Below, in pieces: positions 54,352 through 62,602 of a stretch of DNA of 64,000 nt. The translations under genes were made by a program, and so were the position numbers. This DNA is from Sva-07 sp963716235 (GTDB lineage: Bacteria; Actinomycetota; Acidimicrobiia; Acidimicrobiales; Ilumatobacteraceae). Within the stretch, counting starts at the first letter, position 1; each line of letters begins with the position of its first letter. The DNA lies in assembly GCA_963716235.1 (NCBI GenBank), contig CAVQTE010000001.1:1-64000 (forward strand), given 5' to 3'. A model generated the notes under the pieces. The model was not told the origin of the DNA and searched no databases. It saw nothing but the letters and a program-made list of their open reading frames with translations.

Positions 54352-54858
54352 TCACGGCAGACGCTCCGTGACGGACTTCACGGCACGGAACTGGTCGAGT
54401 GGATCGGTGTCGATGGTGATCTGCACGGCCCGGTCGCTGATGACGCCTGCTGCGGCGATCTGCGCCGCGAGCAGCTGCGGGCTCACGTCGATGAACTCGG
54501 TGGCGTCACCGCGCTGCATCCCGAGCGCTCCGGCGGCGTTCGCCAGTCGAACCGGCGAGCGCAACTCGGCTCGTTCGTAGCGAAGTTCGTCGAAGCGTTC
54601 GCGCTCGGCGGCAACCGAGCGCTCCAGTCGATCGATCTGCAGCTGGCGCCCGGCGAGCTGGGTGTGGAACACCGCACCTCCGAGCAGACTCAGGAACACC
54701 ATCGTCCATGCCATCACCGCGAGAAATGCGGGCCAGCGGCGGCGGTGTTCGACCACTGCCAGTTCGGGGCGAGCCGACACCCGACCCGATGTTCGACGCG
54801 CCGAGACCCGTCGCTTGCCGATGGGCTCGACGTCACGCAACAGTGGGATTGCAGCCAT
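54352..54858 (-). CDS. ftsL: FtsL-like septum protein
   Basis: This 168-residue bitopic protein lies between rsmH and ftsI, the usual ftsL position. It has a basic cytosolic N-terminus of about 50 residues, a transmembrane helix (AFLAVMAWTMVFLSLLGGAVFH), and a periplasmic leucine-zipper-like coiled coil (LQIDRLERSVAAERERFDELRYERAEL). Its identity rests on position and topology, as FtsL sequences diverge strongly. The ATG at 54858 overlaps the rsmH stop by one base. Confidence 0.8.
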   Translation of the reverse strand: MAAIPLLRDVEPIGKRRVSARRTSGRVSARPELAVVEHRRRWPAFLAVMAWTMVFLSLLGGAVFHTQLAGRQLQIDRLERSVAAERERFDELRYERAELRSPVRLANAAGALGMQRGDATEFIDVSPQLLAAQIAAAGVISDRAVQITIDTDPLDQFRAVKSVTERLP

Positions 54859-55871
54859 CACTCGCCTCCGTCGTGCTCGTCGTCGGTGTTGGTGTCGGTG
54901 TCGGTGTCGGCAATGGGCATGCCGTCGCTCTTGCGGGTGGCGATGATGCGCTCGACGACCCGGAGGCGTGCCGACGCCGCCCGACGGTTGTCGGCCCGTT
55001 CCGCGGCACTCGGCTTCTTCGGGATCCCGCGAACGATACGGACGGTCTGAATTGCACCACAGACGCACGGCAGGTCATCGGGACAGTCACATGCGCCGGA
55101 TGCCGAGGCGAAGCGATCCTTGACGATGCGATCCTCGCCCGAGTGGTACGACAGCACCGCGATACGCCCGCCGGGGCGGGTCGCTTCGACTGCCGCGTCG
55201 AGTGCGTCGGGGAGCACGCCGAGTTCGTCGTTGACCTCGATGCGGATGGCCTGGAAGGTCCGCTTGGCGGGGTGTCCGCCGGTGCGCCGTGCAGCGGCAG
55301 GGATCGCCGTGGTGACCACCGCTGCGAGTTCGGTCGTCGTCTGTATCGGGCGGGCGGCACAGATCGCGCGGGCGATGCGGTCGGCGAATCGTTCGTCGCC
55401 GTAGCGGCGGATCACTCGGGCGAGGTCGCGTTCGGAGTAGCCGTTCACGACGTCGGCAGCCGACCACGTCTGGTCGGTGTCCATGCGCATGTCGAGCGGG
55501 CCGTCATGTCGGTACGAGAACCCTCGGTCGCCTCGGTCGAGCTGGGGTGATGACACCCCGAGGTCGAACAGTGCTCCGCTGATGGCCTCGATGTGGTGCT
55601 CGTCCAGTGCCGCGCCGAGCTCGTCGAATCGACGACGGCTCGTACGAACCCGGTCGCCGTACGGTGCGAGTGCCTCCGACGCTGCATGCAGTGCGTCGGC
55701 GTCCTGGTCGATGCCGAGGATGTCGAGGTCGGCGCGCGAGTCCAGCAATGCCGCGCTGTGGCCGCCGCCGCCGAGCGTGGCGTCGACGATGGTTCCGCTG
55801 GGAACCGTCGAGAACAGCGCGGTGATCTCGTCACGCATCACGGGGTCGTGGTCGAACGCTTCACTCATCAT
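54858..55871 (-). CDS. rsmH: 16S rRNA (cytosine(1402)-N4)-methyltransferase
   Basis: RsmH methylates N4 of C1402 in 16S rRNA using AdoMet. The 337-residue protein has the AdoMet loop IVDATLGGGGHSAALLDS, GALFDLGVSSPQLDRGDRGFSYRHDGPLDMRMD, and the KRTFQAIRIEVNDELG plus LSYHSGEDRIVKDRF blocks typical of MraW. The ATG at 55871 overlaps the mraZ stop (ATGA), or the ATG three bases later could serve. The C-terminus carries a Thr/Asp-rich repeat tail (DTDTDTNTDDEHD). Confidence 0.95.
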   Translation of the reverse strand: MMSEAFDHDPVMRDEITALFSTVPSGTIVDATLGGGGHSAALLDSRADLDILGIDQDADALHAASEALAPYGDRVRTSRRRFDELGAALDEHHIEAISGALFDLGVSSPQLDRGDRGFSYRHDGPLDMRMDTDQTWSAADVVNGYSERDLARVIRRYGDERFADRIARAICAARPIQTTTELAAVVTTAIPAAARRTGGHPAKRTFQAIRIEVNDELGVLPDALDAAVEATRPGGRIAVLSYHSGEDRIVKDRFASASGACDCPDDLPCVCGAIQTVRIVRGIPKKPSAAERADNRRAASARLRVVERIIATRKSDGMPIADTDTDTNTDDEHDGGE

Positions 55872-56278
55872 CCGCGGGCGATCTCGTGCTGTCCGGCAGC
55901 TTCGTTTGCACGGTAGGTCTGCGGATCCCAGATCTCGATCTGGTCGAGATACCCCAACACCACGACCGCGGCTTGTGGCTCGATGCCCGCATGTTGACGC
56001 AACCGCGTGTCGAGGGTGATGCGACCCTGCTTGTCGATCGTTGCCTGCGTTGCCGACGACGCGAAGGCCCTCAACCGGTTGCGGCTGATCTCACCGCGTT
56101 TGGCCTTGTCGACGAGCTCGGTGGCCTGTTCGTCGAACGACTCGACGCTGCGAACGCTGACGCAGCCGTCGTCGCCGAAGAAGAGGTAGCACTGGTCGCC
56201 GAGTTCTCCCCGGTACGACGAGGGCAGTGCCACTCGTCCCCGTTCGTCGAGCTGTCGCTCGTAGACCCCGACAAACAC
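55868..56278 (-). CDS. mraZ: MraZ transcriptional regulator / dcw-operon repressor
   Basis: MraZ is a double SpoVT/AbrB-fold DNA-binding protein that represses its own operon. The 136-residue product has the repeats VYERQLDERGRVALPSSYR and ATIDKQGRITLDTRLRQHAG. The GTG at 56278 is chosen, giving the family start FVGVYERQLDE. Phased TGGGG boxes overlap the promoter 70-160 bases upstream, so autoregulation is strongly indicated. It is the first gene of the dcw run. Confidence 0.96.
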   Translation of the reverse strand: MFVGVYERQLDERGRVALPSSYRGELGDQCYLFFGDDGCVSVRSVESFDEQATELVDKAKRGEISRNRLRAFASSATQATIDKQGRITLDTRLRQHAGIEPQAAVVVLGYLDQIEIWDPQTYRANEAAGQHEIARG

Positions 56279-56350
56279 GCGCCGCGTCCCTCTCGCTTCC
56301 TGTCTCGTTCCCCCGCGGCGGACCTGCCGTGCCGGGAACGCGGGAGACCT

Positions 56351-56438
56351 CCCCAGCAATCCCCATTCTTCCCCCAAACACCCCCAATGTCAACCATTCT
56401 CCCCCATTTCCCTCCGCACCCCACCCGATCGTCCCCCA
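56351..56438 (-). promoter_or_regulatory. mraZ promoter with phased MraZ-binding boxes
   Basis: On the minus strand a perfect -35 TTGACA (56393-56388) is followed after 17 bases by AAGAAT (56370-56365) as a -10. TGGGG boxes end at 56351, 56361, 56372, 56382, 56402, 56419 and 56434. The first four are spaced 10, 11 and 10 bases, which is the one-turn spacing of known MraZ operators, and they overlap the spacer and -10. Confidence 0.85.
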
Positions 56439-56460
56439 CCAGCCCCGCTCGGCACCCCTT

Positions 56461-56568
56461 TTTGTGTGAGCGACAAGCGCTGCCACGCGCACCGTTGCTC
56501 ACACGAATCCCATGCGCCAGATTTGCGTGAGCGACGATCGCGACCGGCGATGTTGTCGCTCACACAAA
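56461..56568. repeat. two tandem 14-19-14 palindromes upstream of mraZ
   Basis: Unit 1 spans 56461-56507 and unit 2 spans 56522-56568. Each has 14-base arms of TTTGTGTGAGCGAC type and a 19-base loop (12/14 and 13/14 pairing). They lie between the ligase-like gene stop and the mraZ promoter. The loop sequences differ while the arms are the same, so the element is built of four copies of one 14-mer. Confidence 0.8.
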
Positions 56569-56588
56569 CGGCCAGGCGGAAGGCCGGA

Positions 56589-57242
56589 TCAGAGGCGGGC
56601 GGCGAGCGCGGCGGGGATCGCGTCGGCGATCGATCGCGGCACCGTGGCGACCGGTTGCAGGTCAGCGACGGACGGGCGGTGCGCCAACAGATCGACGAGT
56701 GCAGCCGGGTCGTACTGGCTGTACCAGCAGCACTGCAGTCGTGCAGCGTGCCGTGTCCGACGCTGGCTGATGCCCACGAGCTTCTCATCATCGAGCAGGA
56801 CCTCGCCGGAACCGAGACCGTCGAAGCACACTGCCGACGACCACGCGGACGACACCATCGGCCCCTCGTGAACCGAGACGGTCCGCTCGCCGAGCAGCTC
56901 GCCGAGCACGCCGGCAACGTGCCGACCGAGCCACACCATCGGCGCATGGATGTCGTCGGCCCACCCCGGCGACCCGGCGGGCACGATCACGTCGACCCAG
57001 GTCACCGCCCCAGGAACGAGCAGTACCGCTCCCCCGCCGCTTCGACGCCGGACCACCTCGACGCCGGCACGGCGGCACGCCTGTTGGTCGACCACGTCTG
57101 CGGACTGCGTCGAACCCAGGACGAGCGCCGGCGACGTGATGTCGTGCCACCAGATGTCCGTCGATGCGGGATCGGGGACGACGCGCGCATGGAACTCCGC
57201 GGCAGTCGATGCCGATCTCACCAGCCGGTACGAGCAACCCAC
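56589..57242 (-). CDS. lipoate-protein ligase A-like protein
   Basis: This is a 217-residue biotin/lipoate ligase-fold protein. The signature VEVVRRRSGGGAVLLVPGAVTWVDVIVP corresponds to RRxSGGGAVxHD of LplA, but the expected His is Leu/Val. The catalytic-lysine region is DEKLVGISQRR. Family members attach lipoate or octanoate to lipoyl domains; with the changed residue the acyl substrate is uncertain. The GTG at 57242 lies four bases after the HNH gene stop. An in-frame stretch up to 57290 is not conserved. Confidence 0.82.
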   Translation of the reverse strand: MGCSYRLVRSASTAAEFHARVVPDPASTDIWWHDITSPALVLGSTQSADVVDQQACRRAGVEVVRRRSGGGAVLLVPGAVTWVDVIVPAGSPGWADDIHAPMVWLGRHVAGVLGELLGERTVSVHEGPMVSSAWSSAVCFDGLGSGEVLLDDEKLVGISQRRTRHAARLQCCWYSQYDPAALVDLLAHRPSVADLQPVATVPRSIADAIPAALAARL

Positions 57243-57246
57243 GACG

Positions 57247-57744
57247 TCAGGAGGCGAGGGGCAGGTAGGGCCGCCAGGTCTCGGGAACACCGCTCACCGA
57301 GACGACGACCCAGGCCGTGGCGCGGGGCGCCCGACACGGCCGGGCGAGACGCATGCCCGCCTCGTCGGGGGTCCGATCGCGCTTGCCGAGATTGCACGGG
57401 CGGCACGCTGCCGCCACGTTCTCCCAACTGTGCGGTCCGCCTTTCGACCGCGGCACGACATGGTCGATCGAGTCGGCACGGTCACCGCAGTACTGACAAC
57501 GGTCGTCGTCGCGGGCGAAGATTGCTCGCCTCGACAGGGCGGCGCGCCGGACGTAGGGAACTCTCACCATGTATCGCAGGCGGATCACCGACGGACACCG
57601 CAAGCTGAGGCGCTCCGAGTGCAGAACCGTGCCGGTGTCCTCCAGGACCTCGGCCTTCTCGGCCAGTACCAGGCACGTGGCGCGGTGCGACGACACGATG
57701 CTGAGCGGCTCGAAACTCGCGTTGAGGACAAGCGCGCTCAACAC
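57247..57744 (-). CDS. HNH endonuclease family protein
   Basis: This 165-residue protein has the N-terminal ALVLNASFEPLSIVSSHRATCLVL segment, then an HNH domain with two zinc-type CxxC pairs (RCQYCGDRADSIDHVVPRSKGGPHSWENVAAACRPCNLGKRDRTP). This is the common actinobacterial free-standing HNH family; its substrate is unknown. The start is a GTG at 57744, four bases from the small upstream gene's stop. Confidence 0.9.
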   Translation of the reverse strand: MLSALVLNASFEPLSIVSSHRATCLVLAEKAEVLEDTGTVLHSERLSLRCPSVIRLRYMVRVPYVRRAALSRRAIFARDDDRCQYCGDRADSIDHVVPRSKGGPHSWENVAAACRPCNLGKRDRTPDEAGMRLARPCRAPRATAWVVVSVSGVPETWRPYLPLAS

Positions 57745-57748
57745 GGAC

Positions 57749-57991
57749 TCACGTCCCGAATCGTTGCCAGTCGCGGCACCATCGCAGATAGTTCAGCACA
57801 TCATCCGGTTCGGGGCGATGCGGGGTTTCGCCATATTGGGTGAGCAGCCGGAACCGGAGGTACGAGCGAGACGGCACCGGCAGGTACGGCGCGCGTGTCC
57901 ACCATCGGTTCGGAACGAGTCGCCATGCCTGGCTGACGGCAGTCGGCCACAGCCGCGGATGCGCCGCCACGACAGCGATCACCCGAATCAT
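57749..57991 (-). CDS. small hypothetical protein (80 aa)
   Basis: This 80-residue, Arg/Trp-rich basic protein starts MIRVIAVVAAHPRLWPTAVSQAWRLVPNRWW and ends in a YLRFRLLTQYGETPHRPEPDDVLNYLRWCRDWQ helix. It has no recognised domain. The ATG lies three bases from the acyl-CoA dehydrogenase stop and four bases before the HNH gene, so all are co-transcribed. A long in-frame upstream extension overlapping the dehydrogenase is not supported. Confidence 0.7.
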   Translation of the reverse strand: MIRVIAVVAAHPRLWPTAVSQAWRLVPNRWWTRAPYLPVPSRSYLRFRLLTQYGETPHRPEPDDVLNYLRWCRDWQRFGT

Positions 57992-57993
57992 GC

Positions 57994-59214
57994 TCAGGCC
58001 GGCTTCGGTTCCTTCGGGAGTTGCAGGATCATCTCGCCGATGATGTTGCGCTGGATCTGCGACGACCCCGCATAGATGGTGCCGGCTCGGGCGTTGAGGA
58101 ACGTGCCCACCCACGATGCCGACGAGTTCGCCGCACCCGGGTCGTCGGTCTGGAACGCCGAGGATGGAGGACGACCCTCGGTGTACAAGGCATCGGCACC
58201 GAGGATGTCGACGGCGAGTTCGGTCACCTTCAGGTGGTACTCGCTCCAGTACAGCTTCGAGATCGCACCGTCGGGGCCCGGATGGTGACCAGCCAGGAAC
58301 TGCGTCAGCGTGCGCTGACCCAGGAACTTCATGATCTGCACCTTCGAGTAGCACCACGCCAACCGCTGGCGGATGACCGGATCGTCGGCGACGCCGCGTT
58401 CGCGAGCGAGTTCGAACAAGCGCTCGATTTCGGCCTGGTAGCGGATCGGTCCCGTGGCGGCCGCCTCACCCCGCTCGAACCCGAGCAGCGACATCGCAAC
58501 GGCCCAACCGTTGTTGACGCCCCCGACCACGTTCTCCTTCGGGCACCGTGCGTCGGTGTAGAAGACCTCGTTGAACTCACTGTCGCCGGAGATCATCTTG
58601 ATGGGGCGGACCTCGATACCGGGCTGATCCATCGGCACCAGCAGGAACGAGATGCCCTTGTGCTTGGGGGAATCGGGATCGGTTCGAGCGAGCGTGAAGA
58701 TGTGGTCGGCGAGATGGCCCGCCGAGGTCCAGATCTTCTGACCGTTGAGCACCCACTCGTCGCCATCGAGTTCGGCCCGCAGACCGACATTGCCGAGATC
58801 GGAGCCGGCATTCGGTTCGGAGTATCCCTGGCACCACGTGTCGTCACCCGACAAGATGCGCGGGAGATACTGAGCCTTCTGCTCGTCGGAGCCCCACATC
58901 AGCAGTGTGTTTCCCAGCATCTGGATGCCGAACACGTCGTTCGGTCCCCCACTCGGAACGCCGGCCTTGGTGAACTCCTCGGCGAGGATGACCTGCTCGG
59001 TTGCGCTCAACCCGGCTCCGCCGTACGCCTGCGGCCAGCCCGGAGCCAGATAGTTGGCCTCGTACAGCGTCTTGCGCCACTCGGTGACGAAGTCGACGAT
59101 CGCGTCACCCTCGAGTGCGCCCACCCCCTGCCAGTTGGAAGGGAGCTTCTCGGCGAGGAACGCCTGGACTTTCTCGCGGTAGGCCTCGGCCTCGGCGGTG
59201 TAGGTCGGTTGCAT
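57994..59214 (-). CDS. acyl-CoA dehydrogenase family protein
   Basis: This 406-residue FAD enzyme catalyses alpha,beta-dehydrogenation of an acyl-CoA or steroid-CoA. The substrate-entry block CQGYSEPNAGSDLGNVGLRAELDGDEWVLNGQKIWTSAGH, SFLLVPMDQPGIEVRPI and the C-terminal IQRNIIGEMILQLPKEP are family marks. The catalytic Glu position cannot be fixed by eye. The ATG at 59214 (MQPTYTAEAEAYREK) is preferred; a GTG at 59226 adds four residues. The acyl-chain specificity is unknown. Confidence 0.9.
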   Translation of the reverse strand: MQPTYTAEAEAYREKVQAFLAEKLPSNWQGVGALEGDAIVDFVTEWRKTLYEANYLAPGWPQAYGGAGLSATEQVILAEEFTKAGVPSGGPNDVFGIQMLGNTLLMWGSDEQKAQYLPRILSGDDTWCQGYSEPNAGSDLGNVGLRAELDGDEWVLNGQKIWTSAGHLADHIFTLARTDPDSPKHKGISFLLVPMDQPGIEVRPIKMISGDSEFNEVFYTDARCPKENVVGGVNNGWAVAMSLLGFERGEAAATGPIRYQAEIERLFELARERGVADDPVIRQRLAWCYSKVQIMKFLGQRTLTQFLAGHHPGPDGAISKLYWSEYHLKVTELAVDILGADALYTEGRPPSSAFQTDDPGAANSSASWVGTFLNARAGTIYAGSSQIQRNIIGEMILQLPKEPKPA

Positions 59215-59240
59215 GGCCACCGACACTACTCGGGATCGAT

Positions 59241-60119
59241 TCAGCGGCCCAGGTCCGATGTGGCCCGCAGGGCCACCGACGCAGCGGCAACGAGTGGCTG
59301 GCCGAAACCCGAGAGCTCGACGACTCGGAGGTCGGCAAGGTGCGTGAGGCGGGATCGCAGGGCGAGTTCCCGCCGAAGTGAGTCGAGCACGGGATCACCG
59401 AAGGTGTCGATGACCGCACCCCCGACGAAGAAGGTGGTCACATCGAACGCTGCGGCCGCTGACGCGATGGCCCGTCCCAGCATGATGCCCGTGCGGTCGA
59501 TCATCGACGGGGTGGCTCGGCGCATCGGCCGATTCATCTCGGCCTCGAGTGCCGTCGTCGATGCGTAGGCGCTGAGACACCCCGATGCCCCACAGGCACA
59601 CACGGCGCCGCCGGGTTCGACCGCAACGTGCGCCAACGAGCCGGCGTTGCCGTGGGCTCCACGCAACCGGACGCCGTCGATGACCACGGCCGACTCGATG
59701 GTCTGGTCGAACAGCGCCAGGAGGAAACTCGGAACCTCGACGGCATCGCCGTTCCACTGTTCGGCCGTGGCTGCGGCGCCTGCGAGCGTGTCGAGATGCA
59801 CCGGCAGACCTGTCAGGTCCTCCAGCTGCTCGCGCAGCGGGAAGGCACGCCACGCCTGAATCGATGCAGGAGACACCGAACCCGCTTCGACGTCGATGGG
59901 GCCCACACAGCTGACGCCGACCAGTGACGGGAGGACCACGTCGTCGGGGCGAGCAGCCAGGATCCGCCGCACGATCGCCTCCAGCGAGCGCCACACCTCT
60001 CGACCGGACGTCCCCACCCGATCCCGTACGAGCACGTCGCCGTCGCCACTGACGATGCCGGCCGAGAGTCGACCGGGGTCGATCACCACGGACAGCACCG
60101 TTTCGCAGTCGGAACTCAC
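59241..60119 (-). CDS. ROK family protein, apparently lacking catalytic residues
   Basis: This 292-residue protein is ROK-like. It has the GAHGNAGSLAHVAVEP segment and the zinc signature CACGASGCLSAYAS. The N-terminal phosphate loop is degenerate (VIDPGRLSAGIVSGDG), and the catalytic Asp of the NDANAA block is replaced (DTLAGAAATAEQ). No helix-turn-helix is present, so it is neither a clear sugar kinase nor a NagC-type repressor. The GTG at 60119 is chosen. It is divergent from the MFS gene, and an inverted GTTCG/CGAAC pair lies between them. Confidence 0.8.
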   Translation of the reverse strand: MSSDCETVLSVVIDPGRLSAGIVSGDGDVLVRDRVGTSGREVWRSLEAIVRRILAARPDDVVLPSLVGVSCVGPIDVEAGSVSPASIQAWRAFPLREQLEDLTGLPVHLDTLAGAAATAEQWNGDAVEVPSFLLALFDQTIESAVVIDGVRLRGAHGNAGSLAHVAVEPGGAVCACGASGCLSAYASTTALEAEMNRPMRRATPSMIDRTGIMLGRAIASAAAAFDVTTFFVGGAVIDTFGDPVLDSLRRELALRSRLTHLADLRVVELSGFGQPLVAAASVALRATSDLGR

Positions 60120-60213
60120 GGCCAACGAACCTAACGTGCATCGGCGGACCGAAGTGGAAACGCGTTCAGCGGTGTCCGTGATCCCCGGCACCAGATGCAA
60201 TCCGGGTCGCTCA

Positions 60214-60227
60214 GTTCGTTGCCGAAC
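60214..60227. promoter_or_regulatory. short palindrome GTTCG-N4-CGAAC between ROK and MFS genes
   Basis: The arms GTTCG (60214-60218) and CGAAC (60223-60227) flank TTGC, with further GAAC copies just after. It lies in a 132-bp divergent promoter region, so it could be an operator. It is the mirror of the SOS core and not a LexA box. Confidence 0.35.
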
Positions 60228-60251
60228 GAACGAACTTGACACGGTGCCGAA

Positions 60252-61487
60252 GTGACGAAGATCGAAACGCAAGATGAACACCAGGTGAACGCCCTGGCCA
60301 TTCGTCCGTTCCGATACCTCTGGCTCAACAATGTCACCTTCTTTCTGGTCACCAACGCGCAGCGCTTCGTGTTCGGCTGGCTGGTCCTCGACGGTCTCCA
60401 GCGCGATGAGGGCATCCAGGGGATCGTCGTGTTCACCCTCGGGCTGCCGGCTGCGTTCCTCGTGTTGCAGGCAGGCGCCTGGGCGGACCGGTGGGACCGC
60501 CGCCGCATGCTGATCGTGACCCAAGTTGCGGGTGGCGTCGTGATCGCGGCAACCGCACTCCTCGTCGGATCCGACCAGATCAGCTTGAGCTGGGTGATCG
60601 TGGCAACGTTGCTCGCAGGGTCGGCGTCAGCCATCGGAGCGCCCGTTCGATCATCGCTGATCCCCGCGCTGGTACCCAGAGACCAGCTCTTCGGCGCAAT
60701 CGCCCTGAACGCGATCGCCATGACGTTGTCGCTCATTCTCGGTCCGGTGCTCGCCAAGACCATCGGCGATCAGTTCGGCTTCGAGGGTGCATTCTGGTTC
60801 CAGGCCGCGTTGCTGTTCGTCGGGGTCGCCTTCCTGATGCGACTGGAGGTGCCACCGCACGAGATCGTCCACGAGCGACGCTCGGTCGTCGTGGAGACCA
60901 AGCTCGCCGTGCGTCACGTACTCGGCGACCCTCACGTGAGGACGTTGTTCGGCCTACTGCTCGTCGCGAGCATGACCATCAATCCGGCCGTCATGGTGAC
61001 CCTGCAGGCCCACGTGAAAGACGAGTTGGGGCGCAGCGCCGGCGAGGCCGCGATCCCGTTCGCGATGATGGGCGTCGGTATCGCCATCAGTTCGGTGGTG
61101 ATTCTGCGTCAGGGCGACATGAAGAACAAGGGCGCCGTGTTCCAGCGGGCGATGATGGTCGGCACCGCGATCACGTTCCTGGTCGGACGGTCGAACAGTT
61201 TCACCCAGGTCATCGCGCTGTCGTTCGTCATGGGTCTCGCGGGAGGGTTCTTCATCAACATGAACCAAGGGCTCATCCAGGCCAACACACCCCAACCGAT
61301 GATGGGTCGCGTGATGGGGCTGTACACGCTCGTCACGGTCGGGTTACTCCCGTTCGGGGCGCTGCTGCTCGGCCTGCTCGCCTCGGTCGTCGGTGTGGGC
61401 AACGCCATCAGTATCGCGGGAGCGATCGGCTTCGGGATCGTGCTGATCACCTACATCCGCAATGCCGACCTACGCCAGCTGGCGTGA
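60252..61487 (+). CDS. MFS transporter, EntS/MFS_3-like
   Basis: This 411-residue protein has twelve hydrophobic helices in two six-helix halves with a basic middle loop (VPPHEIVHERRSVVVETK). The N-terminal FRYLWLNNVTFFLVTNAQRF and the AWADRWDRRRMLIV motif between helices 2 and 3 are the MFS motif-A region, and SFVMGLAGGFFINMNQGLIQANTP lies in the second half. The family includes drug and siderophore exporters; no substrate can be assigned. The start is a GTG at 60252. Confidence 0.92.
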   Translation: MTKIETQDEHQVNALAIRPFRYLWLNNVTFFLVTNAQRFVFGWLVLDGLQRDEGIQGIVVFTLGLPAAFLVLQAGAWADRWDRRRMLIVTQVAGGVVIAATALLVGSDQISLSWVIVATLLAGSASAIGAPVRSSLIPALVPRDQLFGAIALNAIAMTLSLILGPVLAKTIGDQFGFEGAFWFQAALLFVGVAFLMRLEVPPHEIVHERRSVVVETKLAVRHVLGDPHVRTLFGLLLVASMTINPAVMVTLQAHVKDELGRSAGEAAIPFAMMGVGIAISSVVILRQGDMKNKGAVFQRAMMVGTAITFLVGRSNSFTQVIALSFVMGLAGGFFINMNQGLIQANTPQPMMGRVMGLYTLVTVGLLPFGALLLGLLASVVGVGNAISIAGAIGFGIVLITYIRNADLRQLA

Positions 61488-61578
61488 GTGTCCCTCCGAC
61501 ACCGATTCTGCGGCGAGCAGACCGCGGAGTGTGCAGCCCGACTCTCACCCCGTAGCCGCTCCGTCTACCCTTGCCGCG

Positions 61579-62586
61579 GTGAGCATTGAAACTGCCGATG
61601 GCAGCGCGCCGACGTTGACCGAACCCGATGGTTCCGAGCCGGCAACGATGCGAGGATTCGCCGATCTCTTCGATGCGATCACGGCCAACGTGGCCCAGGT
61701 GTTGCGCGGCAAGAACGACACGATCGAGCTCGCCGTGATGTGTCTGCTCGCCGAAGGGCACCTCCTGGTGGAAGATGTACCCGGCGTGGGCAAGACGAGC
61801 CTCGCCAAGGCGTTGGCCGCGTCGATCCACTGTTCGTGGAAGCGGATCCAGTTCACGCCTGACCTGTTGCCCGCCGACCTCGTCGGCGTCAGCATCTACC
61901 AACGTTCGACCGAGACATTCCAGTTCGAACCCGGTCCCCTGTTCGCCAACATCGTGCTGGCCGACGAGATCAACCGCGCATCTCCGAAAACGCAGTCGGC
62001 ACTGCTCGAGGCGATGGAGGAGCGCCAGATCACCGCAGATGGTCGCAGCCGCCCCCTCGAGCCGCCGTTCATGGTGATCGCAACGCAGAACCCGATCGAC
62101 CAGGAGGGCACGTACCGGCTGCCGGAGAGCCAGCTCGATCGATTCCTGTTGCGCATCGCAATCGGCTACCCCGATCGGACCGCCGAAATGGAGATGCTCG
62201 ACGCGCAGGGATCAGCCGGGGCGTTGCGAGCGCTCGAACCGGTGGTGTCCACCGAGGAGGTTCTCGCGATGATCGCCGCCGTGCGACAGGTCCACGTCGC
62301 CAAGGCGTTGAAGTCGTACCTGATCGACCTCGCCGAAACGAGTCGCCGCCATCCCTCGATCGAACTCGGCCTGTCGCCGCGCGCAACGCTGCAGCTCGCC
62401 GCCGCCTCGAGGGCTCACGCCGCAGCGCGGGGTCGCAGCTACGCGACACCCGACGACGTCAAGGCGGTCGCCCAGGCCACGCTCAGCCACCGCATCGTGG
62501 TCAGGTCCGATCACGGCGCACAGCTCTCACCTGCTGACGCGATCAGCGAGGTGTTCGAGGCCGTCACGGTCCCGGTGCCCCGGTGA
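61579..62586 (+). CDS. MoxR-family AAA+ ATPase
   Basis: This 335-residue chaperone-like ATPase has Walker A VEDVPGVGKTSLAKALA, Walker B VLADEINRASPKTQSALLEAMEE, sensor 1 FMVIATQNPIDQEGTYRLPESQLDRFLLRI. The MoxR-DUF58-transglutaminase order is a conserved operon in which MoxR is thought to remodel or insert partner complexes. The GTG at 61579 begins the conserved N-terminus; upstream in-frame residues are not used. Confidence 0.94.
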   Translation: MSIETADGSAPTLTEPDGSEPATMRGFADLFDAITANVAQVLRGKNDTIELAVMCLLAEGHLLVEDVPGVGKTSLAKALAASIHCSWKRIQFTPDLLPADLVGVSIYQRSTETFQFEPGPLFANIVLADEINRASPKTQSALLEAMEERQITADGRSRPLEPPFMVIATQNPIDQEGTYRLPESQLDRFLLRIAIGYPDRTAEMEMLDAQGSAGALRALEPVVSTEEVLAMIAAVRQVHVAKALKSYLIDLAETSRRHPSIELGLSPRATLQLAAASRAHAAARGRSYATPDDVKAVAQATLSHRIVVRSDHGAQLSPADAISEVFEAVTVPVPR

Positions 62587-62602
62587 AGGTGCCCCGCTCG
62601 AC

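Noticed and set aside
56461..56568. A CRISPR array
   Set aside because: There are only two palindromic units with no spacer series and no cas genes nearby.
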